Shown here one piece after another: positions 39,989 to 48,339 of a stretch of DNA of 64,000 bases; the stretch's first letter is position 1; every line of letters begins with the position of its first letter. A program made the translations under genes and the position numbers. Under the pieces are notes generated by a model. It saw only the letters and a list, made by a program, of their open reading frames with translations, had not been told where the DNA came from and did no database searches. This DNA comes from Adlercreutzia sp. ZJ176 (GTDB taxonomy: Bacteria > Actinomycetota > Coriobacteriia > Coriobacteriales > Eggerthellaceae), in assembly GCF_011038975.1 (NCBI RefSeq), contig NZ_JAAKEC010000002.1, forward strand, positions 1-64,000, written 5' to 3'.

Positions 39989-40075
39989 GTCGAAAAAGCG
40001 CTCAGCGCTGACGCGCTTGCTTTCAATGCCATGAGTCCTGGGCGCTCCCGCGCATCGTGACGCGGACACGCGCGC
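39989..40075. repeat. Intergenic repeat element A, copy 2 (after rnhA)
   Basis: AAAAAGCGCTCAGCGCTGACGCGCTTGCT and the following bases match the element after tatA (37600-37680), with a degraded version of its hairpin (CCCGCGCATCGTGACGCGG). It leads into the repeat cluster at 40091. Confidence 0.7.
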
Positions 40076-40090
40076 TTGCGCTCGCCTTTC

Positions 40091-40293
40091 GTGTCATCTC
40101 GGGCCGAGCGCCTGCGTCATGTGCTCACTCCGTGTCATCCCGAGCGGAGCGCCCGCATCGCGTGTCCACTCCGTGTCATCCCGGGCCGAGCGCCCGCGTC
40201 ACGTGTCCATCTCGTGTCATCCCGGGCTGAGCGCCTGCGCATGTGTCTACCCCGTGTCAGCCCGGGCTGAGCCCCGCGCTATGTGCCCACTCC
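40091..40293. repeat. Five tandem 40-41-bp repeats
   Basis: Units start at GTGTCAT at 40091, 40132, 40173, 40214 and 40254. Each reads roughly GTGTCATCCCGGGC(C/T)GAGCG, then CCTGCGTCATGTG and CCACTCC. The units are multiplied copies of the left outer arm of the composite inverted repeat that follows at 40295. Confidence 0.88.
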
Positions 40294-40294
40294 G

Positions 40295-40420
40295 TGTCAT
40301 CCTGAGCGGAGCGCCCGCAGGGCGCGGAGTCGAAGGATCTGGTCGCAGGCGGGTTGCGCATGCGAACATGCCATGCTTGGGGCCAGATCCTTCGACTCGC
40401 TTCGCTCGCTCAGGATGACA
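40295..40420. repeat. Composite inverted repeat, copy 4
   Basis: TGTCATCCTGAGCGGAGCGC, GAGTCGAAGGATCTGG, a 40-bp centre with GCATGCG, CCAGATCCTTCGACTCGC and CTCAGGATGACA. It is nearly identical in layout to copy 1 and in the same orientation. Confidence 0.92.
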
Positions 40421-40569
40421 CAGCGGGTGGGACGCGTCGTTCGGGCCACCGGCCTTCTCGACTTCACGCCTTCCAAGGCTCGCTCAGGATGACACGGCGG
40501 GTGGGACGCGTCGTTCGGGCCATCGGCCTTCTCGACTTCGCGCCTTCCAGGCGCTCGCTCAGGATGACA
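40421..40569. repeat. Two direct 74-75-bp repeats of the right arm
   Basis: Two units (40421-40494, 40495-40569) each run from C(A/G)GCGGGTGGGACGCGTCGT through CTTCTCGACTTC to GCTCAGGATGACA. They multiply the right outer arm of copy 4, mirroring the left-arm array on the other side. Confidence 0.85.
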
Positions 40570-40611
40570 CAAGGGGGTATCCCTCTTGGAGATGCCGCAT
40601 GGGCTTCCCCC

Positions 40612-40896
40612 TTAGGTGGTGCTGAGGTCTTCGAGGTGGGGGTTGGTCTTTTGGATGAGCTTCAGCTTCTTCGCCCTCGTCCAGCCTTTGAGCTGCTTCT
40701 CGCGTCTGATCGCCTCCTCGACGTCGCAGGTCTGCTCGAAGTAGATGAGGTCGGTCGCGTTGTACCGGTCGGTGAAGCCCGGCGCGAGGTGCTGCTTGTG
40801 CTGGGCCACGCGGCGGGCGAGGTCGCTCGTCACGCCCACGTAGAGCACAGTGCGCTGCACGTTGCTCATGACGTAGACGTAGTAGCCCTCCGCCAT
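40612..40896 (-). CDS. GIY-YIG nuclease-domain protein
   Basis: The 94-residue protein is a stand-alone GIY-YIG domain of the YhbQ/UvrC-N type: YYVYVMSN holds the first motif, VLYVGVTSDLARRVAQHK the second with the catalytic Arg, and EEAIRREKQLKGWTRAKKL the Glu-containing end. The cellular role of such small members is unclear. The start codon lies at the end of a 41-bp tandem array that extends from dgt; AAGGA in the last unit is its likely ribosome site. Confidence 0.88.
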   Translation of the reverse strand: MAEGYYVYVMSNVQRTVLYVGVTSDLARRVAQHKQHLAPGFTDRYNATDLIYFEQTCDVEEAIRREKQLKGWTRAKKLKLIQKTNPHLEDLSTT

Positions 40897-40898
40897 GG

Positions 40899-40937
40899 TC
40901 AGACGTCCTTGAGATTTATGCAGCAGGTGCGGGCCAT
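40899..40937 (-). CDS. Mini reading frame 4 of the dgt-tail array
   Basis: Reads MARTCCINLKDV and stops. AAGGA at the end of the previous unit lies nine bases before its ATG. Its own AAGGACGTC end could serve the GIY-YIG start, separated by CC only. Translation is possible but unproved. Confidence 0.3.
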   Translation of the reverse strand: MARTCCINLKDV

Positions 40938-40939
40938 GG

Positions 40940-40978
40940 TCAGACGTCCTTGAGGCTCGCGCAGTGGACTCGGGCCAT
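40940..40978 (-). CDS. Mini reading frame 3 of the dgt-tail array
   Basis: Reads MARVHCASLKDV and stops. ATG and TGA are spaced exactly as in the other units, with AAGGA of the preceding unit nine bases upstream. Confidence 0.3.
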   Translation of the reverse strand: MARVHCASLKDV

Positions 40979-40980
40979 GG

Positions 40981-41019
40981 TCAGACGTCCTTGAGATTTA
41001 GGCAAAAGACTCGGGCCAT
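40981..41019 (-). CDS. Mini reading frame 2 of the dgt-tail array
   Basis: Reads MARVFCLNLKDV and stops. The preceding unit offers CAGGA rather than AAGGA, a weaker ribosome site. Confidence 0.3.
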   Translation of the reverse strand: MARVFCLNLKDV

Positions 41020-41021
41020 GG

Positions 41022-41060
41022 TCAAGCGTCCTGGAGATTCGAACAGCGGGTGCGGGCCAT
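41022..41060 (-). CDS. Mini reading frame 1 of the dgt-tail array
   Basis: Reads MARTRCSNLQDA and stops, closest to the dgt tail VARTYCANLQDA. The ATG replaces the GTA codon of dgt at the same place in the unit and lies two bases after the dgt stop. Confidence 0.3.
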   Translation of the reverse strand: MARTRCSNLQDA

Positions 41061-41062
41061 GG

Positions 41063-42304
41063 TCAGGCGTCCTGGAGGTTTGCGCAGTAGGTGCGGGCTA
41101 CGATGCGGCGGTCGCTTCGGGGGAAGAGGTGGCGGTAGAGGGCCATGAAGTAGGCGTCGGTCATGGAGGCCAGGTAGTCGACCACGATCTGGTGGGGGTC
41201 GCCCGCGAGGTAGTCCTCGGCGCGCACGGTGCGGGAGGTGCGCGTGAGGGAGGCCACGTGGTGCGTGACCACCGGCGAGCTCTCGTCGCCGCGCGCGAGG
41301 TCGTCGAGCAGGCGTGCGTACATCTCCTCGAACATCTCCTCCACGACGTTCTCGGTGTCGCCGACCATGCCCTCCTTGAGGTAGATGAGTTCGTAGTTCT
41401 GCCGCTTGGCGCGCTTGAGGTCGGCGAAGGCCGCCTCGCTCATGCGGATCTCGTCGCGCCCGTAGCTCTCGTTCACGATGTCCACCGTGAGGTTGTTGAT
41501 GATGTGCGCGTTGTCCACGCCGATGTAGTCGCTCTCGAAGGCGTCGAGGGAGGGGAGCGCGCCCATCTCGAGCGCGTCCTGGCGGTCCTTCCCCACGTAG
41601 GCGATCATGTCGCTCACGCGCACGACGCACCCCTCGAGCGTCGAGGGGCGCAAGCTGCCGATCACCTGCTCGTCGGCGTTGCAGGCCGCAACGAGCGCGT
41701 CGAGCTGCGCGAAGCTCGCGGCGTCCCCGCGCCGCAGCACCTGGCAGCAGAACTCGCCGTTGTGACAGAGCACGCCGTCGAGCGTCTGGAGCGAGACGTT
41801 GCGGCGGTACAGGGCGTCGAGCACGCGCACCGAGTGCACGTTGTGGTTGAAGTAGCGGCCCGTGCGCGCGTGGAGGCTCTTCGACAAAAAGCGCTCGCCG
41901 GCGTGCCCGAAGGGCGTGTGCCCCACGTCGTGCCCGAGCGCGATGGCCTCGATGAGGTCGCAGTTCAGCCCCAGAAGCGCGCCGATGCCGCGCGCGATGC
42001 GGCTCACCAGCTGCACGTGCAGCCCGCGGCGGCAGATGTCATCGTTCTCCACGAACGAGAAGACCTGCGTCTTGCCCGCGTAGCGGTTGTAGGCCGGCAC
42101 GTTGAGGATCTTCTCGATGTCGCGCGTGAAGGCGCCGCGCGCAAGCGTGGCCGCGTCATGCGGGTTGTCCTCGCGGCGCACGACGTCCTCGTCGGCGAAG
42201 CGCGCGGGGTGCGCGCGCCCGGCGGCGCGGTCGGCGCGGATGGCCGCCTCGACGGCGGGGTCGAGCGTCAGGTAGGGAATGCTCCGTGCGGCGTGGTGGG
42301 TCAT
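41063..42304 (-). CDS. dgt: Deoxyguanosinetriphosphate triphosphohydrolase-like HD protein
   Basis: The family hydrolyses dNTPs to nucleosides and triphosphate. The 413-residue protein has the HD-domain ligands in FTRDIEKILNVPAYNRYAGK, ALGHDVGHTPFGHAGERFL and RVSDMIAYVGKD. ATG 42304 has AAGAGG five bases upstream. The last 12 codons (VARTYCANLQDA) lie in the first unit of the tandem array, so the present C-terminus is the source of the array. It is divergent from the membrane-protein/dnaG unit. Confidence 0.92.
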   Translation of the reverse strand: MTHHAARSIPYLTLDPAVEAAIRADRAAGRAHPARFADEDVVRREDNPHDAATLARGAFTRDIEKILNVPAYNRYAGKTQVFSFVENDDICRRGLHVQLVSRIARGIGALLGLNCDLIEAIALGHDVGHTPFGHAGERFLSKSLHARTGRYFNHNVHSVRVLDALYRRNVSLQTLDGVLCHNGEFCCQVLRRGDAASFAQLDALVAACNADEQVIGSLRPSTLEGCVVRVSDMIAYVGKDRQDALEMGALPSLDAFESDYIGVDNAHIINNLTVDIVNESYGRDEIRMSEAAFADLKRAKRQNYELIYLKEGMVGDTENVVEEMFEEMYARLLDDLARGDESSPVVTHHVASLTRTSRTVRAEDYLAGDPHQIVVDYLASMTDAYFMALYRHLFPRSDRRIVARTYCANLQDA

Positions 42305-42553
42305 AAGCGCCTCTTCTCACGTGGGGTGTTTGCGCTTTATTGTATCCTCAACGCAGCGGTGTTTTACACTGTGAGCAAGCAAAACCTCAAGGTATGCGCG
42401 GCGGCGCGCAGGACGTGTCGTGCGGCGAGATGCGGGACGGCGTGACGTGGCGGCGCAGGGCGCGCGGGATGCGCCCGACGTGGCGGCGTGGCGCAAAGCG
42501 CGCGGGATGGCCTGACGCGCGGCGCGCGCGGGCATGTGGCAGAAAGGCGGGGC

Positions 42554-43279
42554 ATGTCGGGATTCACCCTCATCGTGGTCATCGCGGGGGCGCTCGCCGC
42601 CGCGGGCTTCGCGTTCCAAAAAAATGGCGAGATGGCGGGGCTCGGGCGCGCGAGCCGTCGCGGCGGCCTGCGGGCGCCGCACGGGCGCCTCGTGCGCACC
42701 AAGCGCCTCGACACCTTCGAGGAGCTGCCCTTCGGCGCGAAGTTCGAGCGCGTGGCGCTCCTCGCGGCGGCGGCCACGGTGCTCATCGGCGTCTTGTGCG
42801 CGCTCGGGGTGCTCGACCTCGCGAGCGTCATCCCGGTGAGCCTCGACGCGATCGCGGTGATGGGCATCGCCTGCGGCGTCACGCAAGGCGACGCGGGGCT
42901 CATGCGCTCGCTCGCCTACGCGCTGGTGGGCTACATGGCGGCGGGCATCGCCGCCACGCTTCTGGGCCTGTTCGCGTTCGCGCCCGCCTTCGGGATGGAC
43001 ACGGCGGGCATCAATGCGCTCACCATGGCGGCCGGTGCGCTCGGCGCGGCCGCGGCCGTGGCGGCGATGCCGCTCGTGCGCACGTACGCGCGCGAGTTCG
43101 AGGACGGGCACGTGAACTCCATCCAGGTCACGTCGAAGTCGGTGGCTGCGCGCGCCTATGACAAGCTCGCCGACCCCGCCTGGACCCCGCCTGCGGAGCG
43201 CGTCCAGTCAGGCGGCGAGGAGATGGGCCTGCGCGCGGCTATGGAGCGCCGTCGCAGGAAGATCGAGAACGAGAAGTAG
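42554..43279 (+). CDS. Membrane protein of unknown function upstream of dnaG
   Basis: The 241-residue product has an N-terminal hydrophobic helix (GFTLIVVIAGALAAAGFAF), a basic stretch, then four hydrophobic segments between about 75 and 180 and a charged C-terminal tail (AAMERRRRKIENEK). No family is recognised. ATG 42554 is used; the in-frame start at 42488 lies in repetitive GC-rich DNA. It is 39 bases ahead of dnaG and probably cotranscribed. Confidence 0.65.
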   Translation: MSGFTLIVVIAGALAAAGFAFQKNGEMAGLGRASRRGGLRAPHGRLVRTKRLDTFEELPFGAKFERVALLAAAATVLIGVLCALGVLDLASVIPVSLDAIAVMGIACGVTQGDAGLMRSLAYALVGYMAAGIAATLLGLFAFAPAFGMDTAGINALTMAAGALGAAAAVAAMPLVRTYAREFEDGHVNSIQVTSKSVAARAYDKLADPAWTPPAERVQSGGEEMGLRAAMERRRRKIENEK

Positions 43280-43318
43280 CGGGAGAGACGGCGAAGGGCC
43301 GGGAAGGGACAGCGGCAC

Positions 43319-45229
43319 ATGGCGGAGGGCTTCATCAGCGATGAGGACATCGCGCGCGTGCGCGAGGCGAACGACCTCGTGGCGGTGATCGGCGAGCGCT
43401 CGCCCGTGAAGCAGCGCGGGCGCGACTTCTGGTGCTGCTGCCCGCTCCACAACGAGAAGACGCCCTCGTTCAAGATCGACCCGGCGCTGCAGCTGTGGCA
43501 CTGCTTCGGCTGCGGCGAGGGCGGCGACGTGTTCGGCTTCGTCATGAAGACCGAGGACCTCACCTTCCCCGAGGCCGTGCGCAAGCTGGCCGAGCGCGCC
43601 CACATCGACATTAAGGAGACGGGCGGGCGCGGCGCCTCGTCGAGCAAGAAGGCGCGCCTGAAGGACATCTGCGCGAAGACGGCGGAGTTCTACCACACCC
43701 AGCTCATGCGCTCGCCCGCGCAGGGCGCCGCGTCCGCGCGCGCCTACCTGGCCGGCCGCGGCCTCGGCGGCGAGGTGCCCCGCCGCTGGAACCTCGGGTA
43801 CGCGCCGGGCAGCGGCGTGCTCGTGCGGCACCTCACGGCGCAGAAGTTCTCGGCCGAGGAGATGATCGAGGCGAACGTGGCCGCGCGCGGGCGCGACGGG
43901 CGGCTGCGCGACCGCTTCTACAACCGCGTGATGTTCCCCATCTTCGACGCGCAGGGCGACTGCATCGCGTTCGGCGGCCGCGTGATCGGCTCGGGGGAGC
44001 CGAAGTACCTCAACTCGCAGGAGACGCCCGTTTTCCACAAGTCGAGCGTGCTCTACGGGCTCGACAAGGCGAAGGCGGCGATGGCCTCGACGGGCACGGC
44101 CGTGGTGGTGGAGGGCTACACCGACGTGATCGCGCTGCACGAGGGCGGCATGCAAAACGTGGTGGCCACGCTCGGCACGGCGCTCACGCTGCGGCACATC
44201 CGCATCCTCGCGCGGCACGCGCAGCGGCGCATCGTGTACCTGTTCGACGGCGACGCCGCCGGCCAGCGCGCCGCCGACCGCGCGCTGCAGTTCATCGACG
44301 CGTCCATGACGCCCGAGGCGGGCAAGAGCAAGATCGAGCTCTGCGCCGTGACGCTGCCCGACAACCTCGACCCGGCCGAGTTCGTGGCCGCGCGCGGGGC
44401 CGACGCGCTGCACGCGCTCATCGCCGACGCGCAGCCGCTTCTGGCCTACGGCATCGAGCGGCGGCTTTCCGCACATGACCTGGGCACGGCCGAGGGGCGC
44501 ACGCGCGCGCTCGCCGACGCGCTCTCGGTGCTCGCGCCCATCAAGGACTCGCTCCTGGCGAAGGACTACGCCGTGCAGATCGCCGGGCGCGTGCGGGCGC
44601 GCGAGCAGGACGTGCTCGACCAGCTCGCGCAGCTGGCGCCGCCGCGCCTCGACGCGCACGCCGAGGCGCGCGAGGGCGGCGCGCAGGACCAGGCGCGCTT
44701 CGCGGGCGCGGGCGACGGCGCGCGCGATGAGGCTCCCATGCCGGCGCAGCGCTTCAGCAGCCTGCCGCCGAGCGAGCGCAACCGCCTGCGCTTCGAGCGC
44801 GAGTTCCTGAGCCTGCTCGCCCAGCACCCGCTGCTCGCGCTCGAGCACGCCGACGCGCTCGCGAGCACCCAGTGGCACAGCGAGGTGCACGCCGCGCTCG
44901 CGTCCGCCGTGCTCGGCGTGCTCGCGGAGAACCCCGCGGCCGAGCCCGCGGGCGTCATCGCCGCGGCCTCCCAGGCGCACCCCGCCGCGGCGGGCATCCT
45001 CACGAGCGCGCGCGTGCGCGAGGGGGTCGAGCCTGCCGCGGCGTGTGCGTACCTGTCCGAGGAGCTCGGCATCGGCGACGCCGAGGAGGCCGTGGCCTCC
45101 CTGAAGTCGCAGCTCGCCGACGCGCGCGGCATGGCGCCCGAGGAGGTCGACTTCGTGTTCAACAGCCTCGTCGCCATGCAGAAGGACCTCGCCGCGCGAC
45201 GGGCTGCCCACAAGCCCCACCACGACTAG
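43319..45229 (+). CDS. dnaG: DNA primase DnaG
   Basis: DnaG makes RNA primers at the replication fork. The 636-residue protein starts with a CHC2 zinc finger (WCCCPLHNEKTPSFKI, then WHCFGCGEGGDVFGF). The TOPRIM core has VVVEGYTDVIALHEGG and YLFDGDAAGQRAADR. The C-terminal region (about 450 on) would contact the DnaB helicase. Length and order are standard. Confidence 0.96.
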   Translation: MAEGFISDEDIARVREANDLVAVIGERSPVKQRGRDFWCCCPLHNEKTPSFKIDPALQLWHCFGCGEGGDVFGFVMKTEDLTFPEAVRKLAERAHIDIKETGGRGASSSKKARLKDICAKTAEFYHTQLMRSPAQGAASARAYLAGRGLGGEVPRRWNLGYAPGSGVLVRHLTAQKFSAEEMIEANVAARGRDGRLRDRFYNRVMFPIFDAQGDCIAFGGRVIGSGEPKYLNSQETPVFHKSSVLYGLDKAKAAMASTGTAVVVEGYTDVIALHEGGMQNVVATLGTALTLRHIRILARHAQRRIVYLFDGDAAGQRAADRALQFIDASMTPEAGKSKIELCAVTLPDNLDPAEFVAARGADALHALIADAQPLLAYGIERRLSAHDLGTAEGRTRALADALSVLAPIKDSLLAKDYAVQIAGRVRAREQDVLDQLAQLAPPRLDAHAEAREGGAQDQARFAGAGDGARDEAPMPAQRFSSLPPSERNRLRFEREFLSLLAQHPLLALEHADALASTQWHSEVHAALASAVLGVLAENPAAEPAGVIAAASQAHPAAAGILTSARVREGVEPAAACAYLSEELGIGDAEEAVASLKSQLADARGMAPEEVDFVFNSLVAMQKDLAARRAAHKPHHD

Positions 45230-45340
45230 CGTGCGTTCGTAGAGTTTTCACGCCGACGCTGGACAGCGCGCGTGAGCTCGCGGACAATAGGCAAAGCGTT
45301 TTTTCGCGGACATAACCGCAGCTAAAGCTAAGGAAGCATC

Positions 45341-45886
45341 ATGTTGAAGATAGTCGTGTCACCTGACCCCGTCCTCGCCACGGTGTGCGATCCCTGCACG
45401 CCGGGCGACAAGTCGCTCGAGCGCCTCGCGAAGCAGATGGCGCACGCCATGTACAAGAACTCCGGCTGCGGCATTGCCGCGCCGCAGGTGGGCGTCACGA
45501 AGCGCCTCGTCGTGATCGACGTGGACTACGACCCGGACGTCAAGTCCTCGCAGGAGCCGCTCGTGCTCGTGAACCCCGAGATCGTCGAGCTTCGAGGCGA
45601 GCCGGAGACGGCGGGCGAGGGCTGCCTGTCCTGCCCGGGCATCTCCGTGCCCGTCGCGCGCCAGCCCTGGGCGCGCGTGCGCTACTACGACCTCGACGGC
45701 GAGCTGTGGGAGGTCGAGGGCGACGGTTTGCTCGGCCGCTGCCTGCAGCACGAGATCGACCACCTGAACGGCCGCACGCTCTTCGAGAGCTGCGATCCTA
45801 TGACCCGCATCGAGGCGTTGCGCGCCTACGAGGAGGCGCGCGCCCAGGGCGCCCGCCCTGGCGACACGTCGATCGAGGTGAAGTAG
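45341..45886 (+). CDS. def: Peptide deformylase
   Basis: The metalloenzyme removes the formyl group from nascent proteins. The 181-residue product has the three motifs: GCGIAAPQVG, EGCLSCPG (metal Cys) and HEIDHLNG (metal His pair and catalytic Glu). It lies one base before fmt, the gene for the opposing formylation step, as in many bacteria. Confidence 0.96.
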   Translation: MLKIVVSPDPVLATVCDPCTPGDKSLERLAKQMAHAMYKNSGCGIAAPQVGVTKRLVVIDVDYDPDVKSSQEPLVLVNPEIVELRGEPETAGEGCLSCPGISVPVARQPWARVRYYDLDGELWEVEGDGLLGRCLQHEIDHLNGRTLFESCDPMTRIEALRAYEEARAQGARPGDTSIEVK

Positions 45887-45887
45887 G

Positions 45888-46844
45888 TTGCGCATCGTCT
45901 TCATGGGCACGCCGTCCTTCGCCGCCACCGTGCTCGAGGAGCTCGCGGCGGCGCATGACGTGGTGGGCGTCTACACGCGCCCCGACGCCGTGCGCGGCCG
46001 CGGCAAGAAGCTCGTCCCCTCGCCGGTGAAGGAGGTCGCCTGCGCGCTCGGGCTGCCCGTGTTCACGCCGCGCTCGCTGCGCAGCGCCGAGGAGCACGCC
46101 GCCCTCGCCGCGCTTGAGCCCGACGTCGTCTGCGTGGCGGCCTACGGCGCCATCCTGCCGCGCGAGGTGCTCGACATCCCGCGCTTCGGCTGCCTGAACG
46201 TGCACGGCTCGCTGCTGCCGCGCTGGCGCGGCGCCGCCCCCATCGAGCGCGCCATCCTGGCGGGCGACGCGGAGGCGGGCGTGTGCATCATGCGCATGGA
46301 GGAGGGCCTCGACACGGGCGACTTCTGCGTGAGTCGCCGCATGTCCGTGGGGGACCTCGGCGCCGAGGCGCTCACCGACGAGCTGGCGAACCTCGGCGCC
46401 CGCGCGCTCATCACGGCACTCGCGCACGTGGAGGAGGGCGCCGTGCGCTGGACCCGCCAGGACGAGGCGCTCGTCACCTATGCGGAGAAGATCGCCAAGG
46501 GCGAGCTCGACTTGGACCCCGAGGCGGCGGCCGACGCGAACGCGCGGCGCGTGCAGGCCTCGAGCGCTGCGCATCCGGCGCGCTGCGCCATCGCCGGGCG
46601 CGGCGTCACCGTGACGTCGGCGCGGCTCGCGCCAGACGGGGAGCTGCCCGAGGCGGCGCGCGGGCTCGGTGCGGGCGAGGCGCTCTTCGCGGGCAAGCGC
46701 CTCTTCCTGGGCTGCGCCGCCGGCGCGCTCGAAGTGCGCGCCCTCAAGCCGGACGGGAAGAAGGACATGGACGCGAAGGCGTTCGCCGCGGGCGTGCCGA
46801 GCTTGCGCGCCGGCGATGCGAAGTGGGGGAGACACGATGGGTGA
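45888..46844 (+). CDS. fmt: Methionyl-tRNA formyltransferase
   Basis: Fmt formylates initiator Met-tRNA using 10-formyl-tetrahydrofolate. The 318-residue protein begins RIVFMGTPSFAATVLEEL, contains the folate/catalytic segment NVHGSLLPRWRGAAPIERAI and DTGDF, and a C-terminal tRNA-binding domain. The start is TTG 45888, with AGGTGA six bases upstream. The stop overlaps rsmB by eight bases. Confidence 0.95.
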   Translation: MRIVFMGTPSFAATVLEELAAAHDVVGVYTRPDAVRGRGKKLVPSPVKEVACALGLPVFTPRSLRSAEEHAALAALEPDVVCVAAYGAILPREVLDIPRFGCLNVHGSLLPRWRGAAPIERAILAGDAEAGVCIMRMEEGLDTGDFCVSRRMSVGDLGAEALTDELANLGARALITALAHVEEGAVRWTRQDEALVTYAEKIAKGELDLDPEAAADANARRVQASSAAHPARCAIAGRGVTVTSARLAPDGELPEAARGLGAGEALFAGKRLFLGCAAGALEVRALKPDGKKDMDAKAFAAGVPSLRAGDAKWGRHDG

Positions 46845-48294
46845 GCGGGCCAACAAGAGGAGCTTCACGCAGGCGGGCCGCGGCGGCCGCGGGCAGGGTG
46901 GCGGCGCGCGCCGCGGGCGCGGCGGGGCGAAGGGCGCTTCGCCCGCGCGCACCTCGGCGCTTGAGGCCGTGCGCATCCTGCGCGAGCGCGACGCCTTCGC
47001 GCAGGAGGTCATGGAGAGGACGGTCGACGTGGCGCGCCTGAGCCCCGAGGACCGCGCGTTCGCCACGCGCCTCGTGCTCGGCGTGGTGAGCACGAGAGGC
47101 GTGCTCGACGAGGTGCTCGACCGCTGCATGCGCACCCCGCACGACGTCACGCCCGACGTGCGCGACGCGCTCCAGATCAGCGCCTACGAGATCCTCTTCC
47201 TTGACAAGAGCCCGCATGCCGCCGTCGACCAGGGCGTCGAGCTCGTGCGCGGCATCGCCCCGCGCGCGGGCGGCGTGGCCAACGCCGTGCTGCGCAAGGT
47301 GGTCGCCTCCAAGGCGAGCTTCCCCTTCGGGAACCCCGCCACCGACGCGGCGGCCTACGCGCGCCTGCACGGCTTCCCCGCCTGGCTCGCCGCGCGCCTC
47401 ATGGCCGATCTCGGCGCGCAGGACGCGCACGCGCTCATCAAGGCGTCGAACGAGCCGGCGCCGCTGTACGCGGCCGTGTGCGCCGCGAAGGCGACGCCCG
47501 AGGTGGAGGCCGAGGTCGTGGCCGACCTTGAGGCCGCGCACGCCGCGCCTAAGCCCGTGGAGGTCGGCGGCGCGCGCGTCGCGGGCTGCTACCGTCTCGC
47601 CGACGGGCGCGCCCTGCTCGACGCCCGCGTGAAGCGCCACATCGCCAACGGGCACTTGCTCATAAGCGACGCGGCGTCCCAGGCGGTGGCGAACCTCGTG
47701 CTGCCTGAGGCCAGGCCCGCGTCGTTTCTGGAGGTGGGCGCTGGGCGCGGCACCAAGACCGTCCTTATCCAGGGCAACGCGCGTCGCCGCTACGGCGCGC
47801 AGATCGACGACTACGTGACGATCGACAACCACGGCTTCAAGACCGACCTGCTCGTCGACCGCGCGGCCGACTACGGCGTGCACCTCGAGGAGGCCCTCAC
47901 GGGCGACGCCGCGCGCCTCGACGCGGCGGTTGGCGACCGCGCCTTCGACGTGGTGTTCATTGACGCCCCCTGCTCGGGGCTCGGCACGCTGCGCCGGCAC
48001 CCCGAGATCCGCTGGCGGCTGCGCCCCGAGGTGGTCACCGACCACGCGAGGCTCGGCCTGAGGCTGCTCGAGAGCGCCGCGGCGCACGTGGCGCCCGGCG
48101 GCCTGCTCGCATACGCCACCTGCACGGTGCTCCCCGAGGAGAACGCGCACGTGGTGGCCAGCTTCCTCAAGGGCGCGCGCGGGGCGGGCTTCGAGCTGGT
48201 GCCCGTGCGCGGGCAGGCCGCCTTCGCCACCCGCGTGGCGCCTGGCGGAACTGACGGACACTTCTGCGCCATCATGCGCCGCAAAGCGCTATAA
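46837..48294 (+). CDS. rsmB: 16S rRNA m5C967 methyltransferase RsmB (Sun/Fmu)
   Basis: RsmB methylates C967 of 16S rRNA with SAM. The 485-residue protein begins with a Gly/Arg-rich low-complexity stretch (to about 35), then a NusB-like domain (VRDALQISAYEILFLDKSPH, then AVDQGVELVRG). The methyltransferase half has FLEVGAGRGTKT, DAPCSGLGTLRRHPEIRWR and YATCTVLPEEN; the two Cys are the catalytic pair. It closes the def-fmt-rsmB unit. Confidence 0.94.
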   Translation: MGERANKRSFTQAGRGGRGQGGGARRGRGGAKGASPARTSALEAVRILRERDAFAQEVMERTVDVARLSPEDRAFATRLVLGVVSTRGVLDEVLDRCMRTPHDVTPDVRDALQISAYEILFLDKSPHAAVDQGVELVRGIAPRAGGVANAVLRKVVASKASFPFGNPATDAAAYARLHGFPAWLAARLMADLGAQDAHALIKASNEPAPLYAAVCAAKATPEVEAEVVADLEAAHAAPKPVEVGGARVAGCYRLADGRALLDARVKRHIANGHLLISDAASQAVANLVLPEARPASFLEVGAGRGTKTVLIQGNARRRYGAQIDDYVTIDNHGFKTDLLVDRAADYGVHLEEALTGDAARLDAAVGDRAFDVVFIDAPCSGLGTLRRHPEIRWRLRPEVVTDHARLGLRLLESAAAHVAPGGLLAYATCTVLPEENAHVVASFLKGARGAGFELVPVRGQAAFATRVAPGGTDGHFCAIMRRKAL

Positions 48295-48339
48295 TGCACT
48301 CTCAATTGACCCGCGACGAGATGTGAAGGAGGAGAGATC

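Larger units (their letters stand above)
40892..41096. repeat. Five tandem 41-bp repeats derived from the dgt 3' end
   Basis: Five exact-length 41-bp units start at 40892, 40933, 40974, 41015 and 41056. On the plus strand each begins GCCATGGTCA(A/G)(A/G)CGTCCT, except that the boundary at 41097 reads GCTACG. The unit at 41056-41096 is the end of dgt itself; the others are copies, and the last touches the GIY-YIG start codon. On the minus strand every copied unit holds ATG, 12 codons and TGA. Confidence 0.95.

Noticed and set aside
40091-41096. Possible CRISPR arrays (regular 41-bp periodicity at 40091-40293 and 40892-41096)
   Set aside because: The units are similar over their whole length with no alternation of constant repeat and unique spacer, and no cas genes are near.
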